Shown: positions 1 to 12,962, counted from the stretch's first letter. The stretch is DNA of 64,000 bases from Lates calcarifer (GCF_001640805.2 NC_066844.1:11040863-11104862), one strand, 5' to 3'. The notes: generated from the letters alone by a model not told the origin. Made by a program: numbers and translations.

Positions 1-374
1 AGTCAACCCATATCATATTATTTTGCAAAATCACAGATTGCATGAACTTTACTGCCATTTTTCAGACTTTTTAGATAGTTTTCTTTCCTTCCAGGTAGCC
101 AGTTGGTTGCCAATCAGCTTTAAGAAACTTGAATCTTAATTGAGCCAGTTAATCCATCCATCATCAGCTCTTTCATGTGTGCTCAGGGAAACTGTCTGAG
201 ACTTTTTTGATTTTTGCTTGAAAGAAGCACTGTGTATTTCTGTGCTATCATGTGTCATCATAAAATCAAACCAAGACTTAAAAATAAGCAAAGAGCTGTT
301 GTGTCCTTTGTTTTACTCCATTAACCACATTACTGTACAATTCAGACAGATTGGGCCAAAACATACAACACCAT

Positions 375-815
375 AAAGAAGGGTTCTTAAAGGGGTATTT
401 CCATAAACCTTGGGGAATCTCAAAAGGCAAATTAAAAAAAAATATTTTTTAAAGTTGAAAGTTCAGCAGACCCTGAGATATCCTGATGATTAGTCCCTCA
501 TATGGGATAAGGTCCAAAACACTAAATCTTGCACTTCCCATAATGCACCCTGACTGTTTCTTTATTGGACCCTTCCTACTACTGTCTATCAAACTCTACA
601 CCTCCTAGTTTAGCTGATTTCTCTTGTAGACTCGATGTCAATGATCCCAAGCTGAGATAATGATGATGACATCATCAGGGTTATTTTCTTTAATTTTAGA
701 AATCTCCTACACTGCCACAGATGACATCATAAACTGTTTTTACAGGCTGAGTGGTGCACTCCCTCCTTGCATGGCAAACTGTTCATGTCTAAAATTGGTA
801 GAGGAACCCTTTAAT
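375..815. repeat. Probable MITE-like interspersed repeat
   Basis: The block begins with TTCTTAAAGGGG and ends near GAGGAACCCTTTAA, so its ends are roughly complementary around an AAAGGGTTC core. The interior contains the paired motif GATGACATCATCA and a second GATGACATCATA. This composition resembles short non-autonomous DNA elements common in teleosts. No coding capacity is present. The boundaries are approximate and the family assignment is from memory of fish repeats, not from a database comparison. Confidence 0.35.
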
Positions 816-1358
816 GAAAAAAGTGGAAAATAAAGCTTAAAATGCATTGGATGCTTTCCATAAACATAATACCTGCTAAGATAAGGAGGGAATAGTAAGG
901 GATTTAATTAAATTATCAATATATTTATTGTAAGAGCAATCAATATTGCTTTGTTTTCCTGTGCTCTGCTACTGCTCTGCATTAAAATGTGTGTATGTGA
1001 GAGAGAGACAGGAAGGACGGGGGTATGGAGGTATAGGAGTAAGAATAGAAAGCCAGACAAAATAGAAGAGCGGAAGAAAACATGTAAGTCAGTGATAAAG
1101 AGTGTGTGTGTTTAAGGTTGTAGTGATTGCTGGCTGAGGAGATAAGTGGACAGAGTTTGCAGCCCAACAAACAGCAGCCATGAGAGGAGCGGAGAGGAGA
1201 GGCTCTTGGGTAAAGACGCGTGCTGCACTTAAGAGCCAATTACCCACCATGTACACATCTCCTCCTCCCTCTTCCTCTACTATCTCTCCTTCTCTACTAT
1301 CCAACATGGCACTCATCTTAGTTTAATGGCCCACAGGGATTCCAACACACACATTCCT

Positions 1359-1379
1359 ACACACACACACACACACACA
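1359..1379. repeat. (AC)n microsatellite
   Basis: A pure AC dinucleotide run of about 21 bases. It is followed over the next 400 bases by several shorter CA-rich tracts (about 1509-1525 and 1690-1715), so the whole 1.35-1.75 kb segment is simple-sequence rich and produces spurious open frames. Confidence 0.95.
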
Positions 1380-2810
1380 GGCATGTTTGCATGTGTGCCG
1401 TGTTATTGCACACACAGAGATCCGCCTCATGATGTGTGTGTTTGCAATCCTTTAATCTCTCCTTTAACTCTCTCTGTTCTTTTACTATCTCCTTCCTTTC
1501 CTACCTTGCACACACACACACACATGCAGCCGCACACTCACACATAGACACACACTCATCTTATTTTAATGCGTCTGAAGGGGAGGCACTCAGCAGCACA
1601 GCAGGGGGCTTCCTGGCAAGTCACGGAAGCACTGAAAACATACACTGCTGCTCACGCTACCACCATACACACATAGAAACCCACATGCGCACACACATAC
1701 ATACACATACACACACTTACACACGCTTACTAATGCTGTATATGCATACATGCAAGCACATAGCATAGCACAGAAATAACAAACAAAATCACAGTGGGGA
1801 AAAGCACACATGCTGACTGGTGTGTTATGCAGGGGACATGCGCCATCACAGGATCGCAGGAGAAAGTAAAAGTCATCCAAATTCCGTGACTGGGAGGCTG
1901 AAAACACTCTTACCAGTCTACCAGCGCTAGACAGGAAACTCTGCCAGAGGCTGTCCTGATCTGACAAGGTCTTTTGGTCTTTTCATCAAACCCACTGAAT
2001 CATGAACACTTGCTTTCAGTCTGCATGGAAATTTTTACGACAATAATATTTGACAAAAAGGGGTATGGTGTAAATGTTCTGTAAGATTTCCCCAAAGTAG
2101 GACGATGGCGACATTAAAACGATTATCAAAGCAATCACAAGGGCATCAATTAATTTACCACATTTCTGGTCTTTTAGTTGAAATCCCTGCATGTCACTTT
2201 GACATTTTTTCACTCTGTCTGCCTGGTGTGACTTCATTAACAGCAGACCTTTGATAAATCTGCCTGCTGGAGTGTGTATTCCCTGCTGGCATTTTGGCTT
2301 TTTTGATTTGATCAATAATTGCAAGTCCTGGAGAACACAAGGGAAAAAACAGCTTGGTCGGTGTTAGAAGTATAATTTTCAGGCTACAGACAGAGCAGAC
2401 TAGTAATTGTTTGAGTGCCAAAAATGACCAGTGGGAGAGCCAGCATTGGTGGTGTACCCCTCAAGAATTTGCATGAAAGAAAGGACAAGACAGCTGAAAC
2501 ACACTGAAATATGTCTTTTATGAAGGAGAAATTCACTATAAGCCAAACATGAAAAACCTTGAATAAAAAAAGAAATATAATTACCCACAATGTGTTTCAA
2601 GTAGTAGGAACATCCCAACAGCTTCTGTCTGCACAAAAAAGACATGTTTTTTGTCGCATCTCATTGACTAACATTGCTAATTCCAACACACAACCCTCCA
2701 TCTTGAGTTGGTCATTAAATACTTGCCAAATTGCTGACTGTTCTGGCTATGTATTTTAACAGATTTCTGAGGGCACGTTTGTGTGGCCTTTAAAGACATG
2801 GTGAAATGAG

Positions 2811-2829
2811 TATATATATATATATATAT
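2811..2829. repeat. (TA)n microsatellite
   Basis: A run of TA dinucleotides, followed after a single G by a second short TA run at 2831-2837. No gene signal surrounds it. Confidence 0.95.
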
Positions 2830-4451
2830 GTATATATAGCTTGTTAGCTACAGATGGTAGCTAGCAGGACTATATCATAGTAGCAGGTGTGTGTTTGGAT
2901 TTCAGTTGTCAAAGGCTTTTACGTTTCCAGAGAATGTGGTGTTAACCCTTCAGCCTGCTCCTGCTCATCTAACAACGCAGCACCCACACCTCCAGCCCTG
3001 TGATTGGAGGTGAACACTCCCAGGGCATAGTCATTACACATGAAAAAAATAAACCCCTTTGTTCTAAGACAAGTACTCAAACATGTTGTAAACCCAAAGT
3101 TTCAGAACTTTCCATAATACAGCCCTGTTGTATATTACGAGTAGAAACTTCTTGCAGTGTTTGACGCTAAGCCTCAGTGCAGTTGTTTTGATGTTACTCA
3201 CAGTGGGTGGGGTGGAGAGTGGGGGATGGGGATGGGGGACCATTCCAAATTGCGTTTCTGGGACAAAGCCTGTTTTTGTTCAGCCCCGTATGCGGACAGA
3301 GTCACAGCGAGGCCAGTGGGCCGAAAGTCTCATGGTCTGTAATCCTGATTTTACACTGTAAACAAACTGGCTGCATTCTGCTGAGATGTATACCCGATAC
3401 TGGAATATCAAGCTTATCAGCCGTGGGCGAAAAATATGTGTTTGGAGATGGCAGACAGTGTGATTGTTGAATCCCGTCTCCAAGAGAAACAAGCCATCCA
3501 AGTCCAGTAGACAGTAAAGAGGAGTATGGCCCCTGTTATGCTATGTATTATGCAAAATCCTGCAGTCTCCTGAAAAAGTTCTGTGAGGTTTTTAGAGCAG
3601 AACTGAACTGTGCAGAGCAGGACACTGAGTTGTGGTGTTGGTGGCGGTCTGTGGCTTTGAGCTACAGTAACAGATGTTTTACCAAGAACACCCAGGGTGC
3701 CTGATGGGATGCTTTAAAGGTCACTGTTATTCCGTAATAAGAGGCAGTTCCCCAGAGCTCCACCATATTGTACCTGTCAGCGAATAGCAGACCTAGTGTG
3801 TTTAACTGCAACTATTTTTTGCTGAATAAAAGTAATGTAGTATTTGTACATTTAAAACACCTTAAAAGGCACTGTAATAACCTTTACTACTATGTGAAAA
3901 AGCAAACAGGATACAGAACCTCCCTTTACCAGTTCAATGTCATAAGTATGTGTGTTTTTTGTCACTCAACTGTATCTATTATTGATACTACTGTACAGCA
4001 TATAACAATGAATAGATGATAGCAAATTTAAGGTACATATACATACAACATGTTATGTTACAGCAATACTAAATGTAAGCAATTGTTAACAGAATGATAT
4101 TCCTCATTTAATGAAACATATTCAATCAAATATATTGTATAGTGTATAGTGTGCTGGGAAATATATTACAAAGCTGTAAATATATTAATAGTAGTCTATA
4201 TATAAATACATGGTTTAAATTATGATAAAAAAAAGAATCATTTTGTGAAATAGTTGAAAAAATTATTTAAACTCAGCTCATTGTTATCAAATGTTATTTT
4301 ATTATTCTTAATAATTACAGTTTTATTGGATATCATTTTTATTTAATTCTAGACATTTCTAGACATTTCAAAATGTTCTGTTTCAAAAGTATTTTTTTTA
4401 TCCATATTACAGTTTTATTTCACATCTATTATCTATTATTACTACTTTCCA

Positions 4452-4653
4452 TCTATTATCTATATCACGTATCCTTAAGGGTGGCATGGGGGGCTGGAGC
4501 CAGGGTCTGGGCGAGAGGCAGGGTACACCCTGGACAGGTTGCCAGTCTATCACAGGGCTGACATATAAAGACAAACAACCATTCACACCCACATTCACAC
4601 CTACAGGCATTTGAGAGTCACCAGTGAACCTAGCCTGCATGTCTCTGGACTGG
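4452..4653 (-). mobile_element. tRNA-type SINE, truncated copy 1
   Basis: This is the shortest of three copies of one family (others at 36408-36727 and 55286-55577), all inserted in the same orientation. On the plus strand it starts with the ATCTATTATCTATA tail region, then shows shared blocks such as GGCAGGGTACACCCTGGACAG and ACAAACAACCATTCACA, and stops at the TCTCTGGACTGG block. The missing part is the minus-strand 5' head that carries the pol III promoter boxes in the longest copy. The constant end is the 3' tail and the variable end is the 5' end, as expected for retroposition by target-primed reverse transcription. Confidence 0.75.
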
Positions 4654-5161
4654 TTTTATCATTCAATGTAATGCAATTTCCGTGCTACACCACATTTGTG
4701 TGATTGATTTTTTTTTAAATGCCCTCAAACAAAGACAGAGCTGCAAGGCACAAACAAACAAATGAATGCAGTCCCAGTGGCTAGGACAGAAGTCCTAACA
4801 AGGAGACAAGAAAGATGTTGATGATACACAGTTTATTTCAAACTATGAAAGATTATAGTAGATACTGTAGTATTATTTAATATGTTAATATAAGTCTAGT
4901 GTTCCAAACTTCCAAAGTCTCCCTCTGCTGTCATTTATTCAGAAATGTTATAAAAACTAATTTAATGATCCTGACTAAAATTAAATAATGGGAACAGTGA
5001 CAATAACAGTACACTATGTCCCTCTTTAAGCCTTGCAGTAATGTTTAGAACCTCTTCACAACAAAAGCTGTTGCAAATAGACAACACCTAGCTGCATAGG
5101 TCCATTCAAAACCAACAAGACTATCAAATGCACATTACAATTTGCAAGTTGTGTGTCCTTT

Positions 5162-5525
5162 AAATGGTAAATGGACTGAACTTATATAGGCATTTTTCTA
5201 GTCATATCGACCACTCAAAGCCCTTCACACTACAGGTCATATTCACATTCACACAGCACTTGTTCAGTAACACGTTGTGCTCTCTAACACATACACATTC
5301 ACATGCCAAAGACACATGGGGGGCATGACATCCAGGTTCAGTATTTTGCCCAAGGATAAACAGTTTCATGTTACATCATACCACATTTACTGTAGAGAAA
5401 GGAGCAGGGGGGTTGTGACACAAGAGTGTGTGGGGACCAGCAAACAGAAAATGTGGAACAGCTGAGAGTGAAATTTTGCTGCATAGATATACTCTGATGT
5501 TAGTAACCATTAGACCATGATACAA
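5162..5525 (+). repeat. Interspersed teleost repeat, 'TAAATGGACTG' type
   Basis: The block opens with AAATGGTAAATGGACTG, continues with TTATATAGGCATTTTTCTAG and CGACCACTCAAAGC, passes through TTGCCCAAGGATA and ends near AACCATTAGACCATGATA. This order of motifs is a very common dispersed repeat in fish genomes. It has no coding potential. A short related scrap (TTGCTCAAGGACACTTTAGCAGG) occurs near 46560-46585. The class (SINE or DNA element) is not decided by this copy. Confidence 0.6.
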
Positions 5526-5930
5526 AATACTGGTCAAGCATAGTTTTCATACAAGCCAGACAGTCTAAGCAAACCTGTGATAAAGCAAGTTCTAAAAACT
5601 CACTGTACACTGTACACTTAACCCAACAATAAACAGCAGCAAAAGTTACCAACTAGCCAGTGAAAGATAGTTGCAGCATTAAGCAGCTAAAGACTATGAT
5701 TCTCTCAGGAAATGGAAAAATTGAGCTGAAAGGAGAATGAATATCCTTAATAATACTTACACTGGAGAAGTGGCTAGAAACACAAATCCAAATGAACATG
5801 TTTGCTGGATGTGTAAATACGCAATTGTTTCCTTGTTAGCCATAATATGTGAAAGTGTGAAAGGAGCTTGTTGTTCAATCAGGCCCTCAAGTGGCCAAAA
5901 TAACAGAAACAAAAAAAAAAAAGAGTAATG

Positions 5931-6170
5931 CATCTTTAAAAGAATAGTTTACTATACTGAGAGTATGCTTTTTATTTTCTTTTTCTAAAAGTTAAGCGAG
6001 AAGATAAAGACCACTCCGTTCCTTAATTACAGAGCTAAAGGCAGGAAGCGATTAGTTTAGCATAAAAATTTGAAACGAGGGGAAACAGCTGCCCTGGCTA
6101 GAAGCTAAAGACAAGATAAACAAGAGTCAATATTGGGCTTACATTTATATGGTGGACAGACACATGACTC
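5931..6170 (+). repeat. MITE-like family A, copy 1
   Basis: The copy starts with TTTAAAAGAATAGTTTACTA and contains GCGAGAAGATAAAGACCACT, TTAGTTTAGCATAAAAA and GAAACAGCTGCCCTGGCTAG. The same ordered motifs recur in the other family A copies near 25.2, 29.4 and 55.2/55.6 kb. It is non-coding. The ends are approximate because no clear target duplication is visible. Confidence 0.6.
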
Positions 6171-8590
6171 CAAATTAATGCTAATGTTGCACAAGGCCTG
6201 CTGGATAAATAGGCTATATTAGCTAACACATTAGCTAAAACTTTGTCATAACGTGACAATGTGTCATTTGTATGTTTTTCAGCTGTCTGTGGAGCTTTTC
6301 TACCAGCAAATGGTCATGGTGGCACTGAATAACCAATTAGTATTGCTTTGATTAGAAAACAACAAAATGGAACAGACTTGGTTGTGAACAGATGTTTAAC
6401 ACAATTTAATTCATGTTCAGGTTTTCACGTTTTTTTGGCAAGAAGGTTGTCCTCAATGCATGTGCTATTTTTGTTGAATAAACCCCATAGAGATCTATAT
6501 GACCTCATAGCTTAGCTCTCTGCTTGACTGGAAATGTGTGGAGAGTATTACTGCTAATCACATGTAGGGACAAACGTGCCACGGCTTCATCTAAGCAGGT
6601 AATTACTTTCTCCGCTGCAGGGTAAGTTTCATATGAAACTCGGCTCAATGTAATGCTGGAGTCAAACTCATTTACTATTATTCAAACCAATCTCTTCATT
6701 ATCCAGAGTTATTCAAAAGGTCTGGGATAATATCTGATAATAATCACCATCACAGTACAAAAGGTAGCAGCACTTAGCTAGCCGCTGAATCAACTCAAAC
6801 ATTTGAGGCGTAGGATCGGAGCAGACAGCTTTCTGACCCACATGCAGAAAAACAGATAGTTCCGTTTCAAAGTGTGCTATTCATGTTCATTGATACACTG
6901 GAATGAGAACACACATGCCTGACAAAATGTTTTTAGGTATTAAAAAAAAACACATGAAACACACTCACACATGCGCACACACTCATGTCCCAAGGTGCTT
7001 ATATCAGACACAAAAAGAAATAATTCAGCTTTGCACTCAGAATCACCTCTGATAGTCCCCAGCCGTGAAATTTCTGCTTTGGCAAAGAAGCAGGCACAAA
7101 AAGGAGAGACAAAAACAAATCGCACAAACACACGCAGACACTCATACACCCTCCCACATACAGGCCTGCCAAAATCGGATTTGGCCAGGGATCTGTCTCT
7201 CTCTCTAAGTCACAGACTCTGTCTCTCTATCAGTGTAAAGACAGCCTGGTGCTTGTGATTGGTGCCTGGTGGGCTCGGTGCCATGAAGGGGCAGATGTTA
7301 AACTCTGGTCCTCTCCTCTCTTACATAACTCCTGTTTTATCGGGTTAATTCCCTGTGGTGTAATGAGGCCAATAAAATCAGTGCCTCGTTAGCATACTTA
7401 TGTAAGCTGAACTAATGAACTGGGCTCAATCCCTGAACCAGAATGAGAACCAGGGTATACTTTGGATGTGTATATTTATGTGGATATCATCAATATCGGC
7501 TGAATTAGTCATGAGGTTGACATGTTATTTTGTTTTTGCTAGCCTCTGTAGTCAGAACTCAGTTCCACTTTGTGATCAAGAGCCATGGAAATGGTTTATG
7601 GCGCAGTCAACACTTTCTCCCTTTAATCCGCTGAATACTTGCATTAGTGAGCGAAGAGAGCGAGGCAGCATAGCATAAGCCATCCTTGAATGCCTTCCAC
7701 GGTGACAGTATGGGAGAGGAGGAAAAAAAAACTGGAGAGGGTGAGGGACGGGTCGAGGAGTGGATGGAGGGGGAGGATCGAGGAGGAGGCTGGAGAAGAA
7801 GACAGGGTTAAGCTGGGTGAGTCTAGGACAGAGACACTGCATGTTAAAGAGAGGAGAGGCGAGCAGAGCAAGTAGAGGGCGAAAGGCAGAGAAGTGGGGG
7901 AGTCAATAGGGGAGAGCAATGAGTCAGGGCTCCTCCATGGGGGTTTCACTTCATTCCCCCCCACCCACCCCACCTGGTTCTTCTTTCTGTTTTTTCAAAG
8001 TCTCGTCTGGAATCTCACTTCATTTCTTTCATGACATCTTCACCCGGGGTTGTCCATGCATCGGTGCCCTGCCCTCATTCCACTGTCTTCTTCTCCTGCT
8101 GTCTTTGCAGAGTCGTGGTAGGAACTCTAGGTGTAGGAGTGTTTGTGTCTGTATGTGTGTATGTGTGAAGTGTGTTGGTGTTATATCTAAACTGGAGTTC
8201 TAGATAAACCTCCCCTAAACAGTGTGAGATCGGCAGAGGGCGGCAGCACAAATTAGGAACACCCACCCTCTGTGCAAACCCTCTGGAAACCAAACACAAA
8301 GATACACACTGTGTGGAAAGCATGCAAGTATACTGTACTAGTTTTTGATGTTCTTGTAGTTTAATGGAGTGCTTCAATATGCCATTTTATACTTCTACTC
8401 CACTACATTTATTTGACAGCTTTAAAATAAATGTAGTAACTTTAGGTATGAGTACTTTTACCATGGATCTAAATGGTCATTCACTAATCCCTGCCTACCT
8501 TATTTAGTGTTGTTTTGTTTTCAGGCTTCCCATTCTAGCATGGCACATAAGAAGTTTATATGAAAAAAAATAAAATAAAATTAAAAAATT

Positions 8591-8611
8591 ATATATATAT
8601 ATATATATATA
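8591..8611. repeat. (AT)n microsatellite
   Basis: An alternating AT run of about 21 bases inside A-rich sequence. Confidence 0.95.
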
Positions 8612-8684
8612 GACAGAAGCAACAAAAAAACATAGAAGTTATCATTTATTGTTCCTATTTTCAACAATAGGATTATGTAAACTC

Positions 8685-9000
8685 GTTAAAGGTATACTTC
8701 GGTATTATTGAACCTGAGGCTTATTGTCCCATGTTTTGGGGTGTATATTTTGGTGTATCTCACTACCAGACTCCACTCACAAAAAACTGGTTTACCCCAC
8801 AGAACAAGGGAACTGCTGGAATACCTCTACATCAGTTAGTTTTTTGTTTTTTTTTTCAGATCCTTTACATTACAGTAACAATACTACACAATAACACTAA
8901 CAAGCTAACTGCTCAAACTGCTCAATACTGCACAGATTCCATAGATTTATGTCCCCATAAATCATCTACACCCCAAAACAATATCCTATCCTTTAAAGAT
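8685..9000 (+). repeat. MITE-like family B, copy 1
   Basis: The left end reads GTTAAAGGTATACTTCGGTA and is followed by GAACCTGAGGCTTATTGTCC and CCATGTTTTGGG. The right end CCTATCCTTTAAAG is roughly the inverse of the left AAAGGTATA end. A second copy with the same opening block lies near 51185. The 93-residue open frame across it is not a recognisable protein. Confidence 0.5.
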
Positions 9001-9877
9001 GGGGACTTATGAGTAATGCTCAGATCTCAAGTAACAAGTTTGGCTGAGGTTGCTGCAGTGTCCTTACTGGCACAGATCTTCAGCAGAGTTCATGTCAAAA
9101 ACAGTAAGTAAGTAGTAAGTAAGTTCTGTGTTTAGCTTAAGTCAAACATGTCTTCTTTACCTATTTTGGGAAGTGGGTCATTGCTGTACGGTTGATTAGA
9201 AGGAGTTTTGTTTCTAGAATGTGATTCCTATTTACACAACAGTATATCAAGCACATTTTTATTGAGAAAATCTTTTTTTATTTTTGTCAAATGTTGCATT
9301 TTAACATTTTGATGTTTTCAATTTTACTCACCCAATGCTGCATATGAGGCTCTCACATGCGTGCCCACACATTCTTATACACATACCTAATTTTGCATAT
9401 ACTACAGAAGCTTACAGAAACACACACAAGCTATTTTGCTTTGCTCCAAATTTGATTTTGAACATTCTCAGTCCCTCCCTCCCTTTCTTCCGTCTGCAGC
9501 GTTTCCATTTGGGAAAGCAGTGAGGCCCAAGATTATAGTCATAGGAGGCCTGGCTTTATCTCTCTGTTTTAAAAGGGAAAAGAGAGGAAGGGGGGAGGAT
9601 GTTGAGGAGGAGGAGAGGCGGCTAATAATTGCAGCTGGCTTGTTTTAATTGTGCCCAGAGTCCCTGGTGTTTGCAGGGGCCAATAGAGGCACTGAGGCAC
9701 AGTTGTGTTGATCAGCATGCTCTTTTCTGCTCCGCACAATAACACACATAAACATTAAGCCACAATGACTTGCACACACACACTGCATTTCTGATGGCAG
9801 CCAAGCTGTCAACAATCACAACAACAGCAGCCATTATGTACCACTGTACCGCCGCCCCCCTGTGTGGCTCATTCCTA

Positions 9878-9880
<3 letters not shown>

Positions 9881-9909
<29 letters not shown>
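9881..9909. repeat. (TG)n microsatellite
   Basis: A pure TG run of about 29 bases. Confidence 0.95.
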
Positions 9910-9912
<3 letters not shown>

Positions 9913-10061
9913 GTGTGTATGCGTACAGGATGTTTAGGAGTGTGAGTTCTTTGAATCTTCAGAACATGGTGTCCAAAGGCAACTCTGCCAAGTGAAAGTC
10001 AGTGGCCAGCAGTGATGTGCTGGCCAAACACTGACTGCAGTGTGACAGCTAAGCATTCAGC

Positions 10062-10104
10062 AAAAAAAAAAAAAAAGAATAAGAAGAAGAAGAAGAAAAA
10101 AAAA
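10062..10104. repeat. Poly-A / (GAA)n tract
   Basis: Fourteen consecutive A residues are followed by GAATAAGAAGAAGAAGAAG and another A run. It could be a degenerate retroposon tail, but no retroposon body is recognisable beside it. Confidence 0.85.
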
Positions 10105-11274
10105 TCTAAATTCCAATGCATGACGGAGGACAACCTGGCCCTTGCTGAATTTTAAATCTGAGGTTGTTTTTAAACAGTCACCCCTGTTGGCATCTGTGAA
10201 GTAGACCAAGGCTGTGGTGTTCAAAGGGAGCAAACGGAAATCAACCTGGTGAAAAAAAATCTCACCATCTTTAATCAGGAGCAAAGAAACACGTCGAGGA
10301 AAAATTTCCACTCGTGTCTCGCTGTACTTCTCACTCGTCTTTTGTTTGATGTGCTCATGAGAGAGACAAGAGAGAGAGTGAGTGTGTAAGAGGGGGGAAA
10401 GAAAAAGAGAGAGGGTGTGTGCGTGTGCATGAGGGAGAGATTCATTATTCGGATAATGAGTCCATCTGGGACAGTATGAGACAGTTCACTTCCCCTGTGG
10501 TTGTCTCCAGCATTCAGGGAGAGGACACTTCTCCAGCTCGAAGCCAGAGGACGTCGAGCAACACTGCAGCCTTGTTAGCATGCTTGCCGACGGACGTCGT
10601 TGACGTGCAGAGTTTCGTTCAAGAGTAAGTGTATCTCTTCAGGAGTTTCTCTTTATCTACAGGGTTGTGTTGTTTCTGTTCTCCGATTAAAGTGTGCTCT
10701 CTGAGTTCTGAGAGTTTTATTGTCAACATGGCCAAAGCAAAAACAGGAAGTGACAAATCCTGCTTTTCAGCAAAAACTGTGCATCTCCAAAATGGCAGCT
10801 TGACAAAAGGTGCCTCTGTCTGATTGTTTACGGTAGAGCACATAAACAGGTCACATTATCTGGTTATTTTATACAGTACACATGGTAATGTTTTTGTGGG
10901 CTCTGTCAATTGTAGTTTTTCTCAATTCCTCTGTTGGGCAGTAGCACATTACTGAGTAATGTATTACAGCAATGTGAGCATGTAAGGGGTTGTAATACAA
11001 CAATTACATTACAATTAATTATCCCAGTAAAGGTGTTTATTTTTTTCATTTGCTTGCTGTTTAAGTGGGAGTTAGATGGGAGGTTTTGTTTTTACTGTAC
11101 ACACTCATACAGAACATTAATAGTAGCTTAACATAGGGGTTGATGGTTGCAGGAAAAGAGGGGGAATACACTTTCTTACAATACACCTGACTCAACATTG
11201 TCTTATTTAGCTATTATTTCTTTACACACATACACACAGATTTACTGTATATACACTGCACATCAGAGTTGTTT

Positions 11275-11384
11275 GTACATATGGGACCACGTAGGAGCTG
11301 GTGTTGGCTTCGATTGAACCCACAAAGATAATTGTAACTTTGCTGCAATAGTTCTGTGTCTGTTCAACTGGACATCTCTTACAA
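11275..11384 (+). repeat. 110-bp direct repeat, copy 1
   Basis: This copy aligns without gaps to 16881-16990 in the same orientation with 11 differences in 110 positions, about 90 percent identity. It begins GTACATATGG and ends TCTCTTACAA. It lies just beyond the low-coordinate end of the degraded LTR retroelement. The pair could be LTR remnants or an unrelated dispersed repeat. Both copies follow a short CA-rich stretch. Confidence 0.85.
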
Positions 11385-11599
11385 CTGAGTATCAAGTTGT
11401 GTTATTATTATTATTTTTTTCAGTTATATTGCAGGCTCTCCAACAGCAGAGAACAGCTGCTGGAGAATGACCACTATGCATGGCTGTGGGTATTCATAGT
11501 ACCTGTTCCACTTATTTATCACACATATCTGTAAACCAGCATCTTTGCATCATCTCAATCATAATTATTAAAGATCTGAAAGATGATCAATGATTAATT

Positions 11600-12515
11600 T
11601 AAGGAAAATTGAGCCTCTCCCTTAAGCAAATCTGTAAGTGGCACCACTACAGTAAAATTCCTAGAGAAACTCCTGTAGTAACCCACAAAACCAAGGAGCG
11701 ACTCAACTCCTTCTTTGTCACTGGGACAGGATACTGTTCAACAGCCTGAACTTAAGCCTCGACAGGACTCACTTGACCCTGCCCAACCATTCTGCTAAGG
11801 TCACGGTCGCCCTCACAAAATTCTCACTTTGCGAGGTTGACTGTGAGCCGTGCCTCCACCAGACGTGTGAAAAGCTCCTGTACGTTTTCCATGTGAGTTT
11901 CCCAGGTGTCCAAATACACAACCACATCATCTAAATAAACTGCACCGAACCCTTGTTTGCCATGCAATAACACAGTTCATCAGACACTGGAATGCGGCTG
12001 GTGCATTTCTTAATCCAAAAGGCAAGACAGTATACGAATACAGACCAGTCGGACACGAAACCCTCCCTAACAAAACGGCTGATAGGACTCCAACTCCACC
12101 GGACAAACTTTTTCTGGATCAGAGACAGCGGAACCTGCCAGTGCTCCCCACCTGGTCATCCATCCTCGGAAGGAAAGAAAGGGAAAAGAGTCAGATTTAG
12201 TTACATTGTTAACTTTACAAAAATCAGAACAAAATCTTGGTGTGTGGATGTGTTGTCCGATTTTGGAACCAGCAGACATGGAGAAGACCAACTCGAGAAA
12301 CATGGCTCCAGCATATACTGAACTTCTGTATCCAGTTGCTTTTCTGCATTTACCCTCTAGATTCTCTGCTTAATCGGGTTAGCATCTGTAACATCAATGT
12401 TGTATTCAATTAAGTGAATTTGACTGGGTGTATCTCTAACCAAATCAGGAAAGCCCCGGATGAGCTCAGTCAGCTCCACCCAAGGCGACTCAGGCAACTG
12501 CGCCAGCAGTAGGCA
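11600..12515 (-). pseudogene. Reverse transcriptase domain, Ty3/gypsy type (broken)
   Basis: Minus-strand frames contain, in order, ELTELIRGFPDLVRDTPSQ, a fragment resembling the start of the RT fold (NIDVTDANPIKQR), SSWSSPCLLVPKSD, a DFCKVNNVTKSDSFP block, and WQVPLSLI. The active-site motif YLDD is at 11926-11937, followed by LLGFVGYYRSF and VPLTDLLKG. Several frame changes and stops separate these pieces. The YLDD aspartates survive, but the sequence downstream, where RNase H should follow, is lost near 11600. The open frame at 12067-12303 is one intact slice of this domain. Confidence 0.82.
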
Positions 12516-12962
12516 TGGGATGATATGCAAATTTCATGTCATGATTATTCTGACCCATATTTGCAATTAACGATATTATCGCGGTAATCATGACAATATG
12601 CTTTAAATGGCTCCAAAACACACTGAAATCGCTTTACATTTTGGTAAGACACAAACATTTTCACGGCATCACAGATATGACATTTCTTTTAAGTGAACAT
12701 CCTTTTTAGTGACAATCTTTAGGTAATTATAAATCATGAAGTCCTTCTGCAAAAGTAAATGAAAATAAATAAAAATGGCAGCTTTATACTGTCTCCCAAT
12801 AGGCTACATCAAATTAGAAAATGTATTTTCTGTCAAATTCTATTCTATTGGTAAATTTTATTTGATCTGAATTCCTTATGGGTTGTGGCACTGACTGGAA
12901 AGATGCATGATCCTTGTGACAATTCAATATAAATCAATACTGTATGTTGGCTAGACAGCTTT
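12511..12962. mobile_element. AT-rich insertion inside the retroelement, unclassified
   Basis: The integrase C-terminal end (NLLKPYY, then RIKNSEAQK at about 12966) and the start of the RT region (LLLAQLPES, about 12515) would be separated by only a few residues in an intact element of this type, but here about 450 bp of non-coding AT-rich DNA intervene. The insert starts near TAGGCATGGGATGATATGC and contains an ACGATATTATCGCGG motif resembling the ends of some fish hAT-type elements. No terminal inverted repeat or target duplication is clear, so the class is open. Confidence 0.5.

Larger units (their letters stand above)
1..4450. other. Gene-free intergenic stretch
   Basis: I see no exon with both splice sites and a plausible protein here. 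The open frames at 982-1967 lie over CA/GA-rich simple sequence and encode His/Thr- or Cys/Val-rich runs, typical of microsatellites. The stretch holds a probable MITE near 375-815, (AC)n at 1359-1379, (TA)n at 2811-2829, and AT-rich unique DNA from about 3.9 to 4.4 kb. Nothing else is supportable. Confidence 0.6.
5526..11270. other. Gene-free intergenic stretch with repeats
   Basis: No supportable gene is present. Contents are two MITE-like copies (5931-6170 and 8685-9000), (AT)n at 8591-8611, (TG)n at 9881-9909, an A/GAA-rich tract at 10062-10104, and purine-rich sequence around 7700-7900 and 10370-10440. Two blocks (about 7255-7420 and 9595-9720) are unique in composition with TAAT/CAATAA-type motifs and could be regulatory. 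That is only a compositional impression. Confidence 0.55.

Noticed and set aside
11992..12321. 109-residue plus-strand frame
   Set aside because: It is the antisense shadow of the reverse transcriptase relic on the minus strand.
11600..12515. Idea that RT after integrase reflects a local inversion or rearrangement
   Set aside because: Both domains are on the same strand and join through family-typical linker sequences, so the Gmr1-type order is the simpler explanation.
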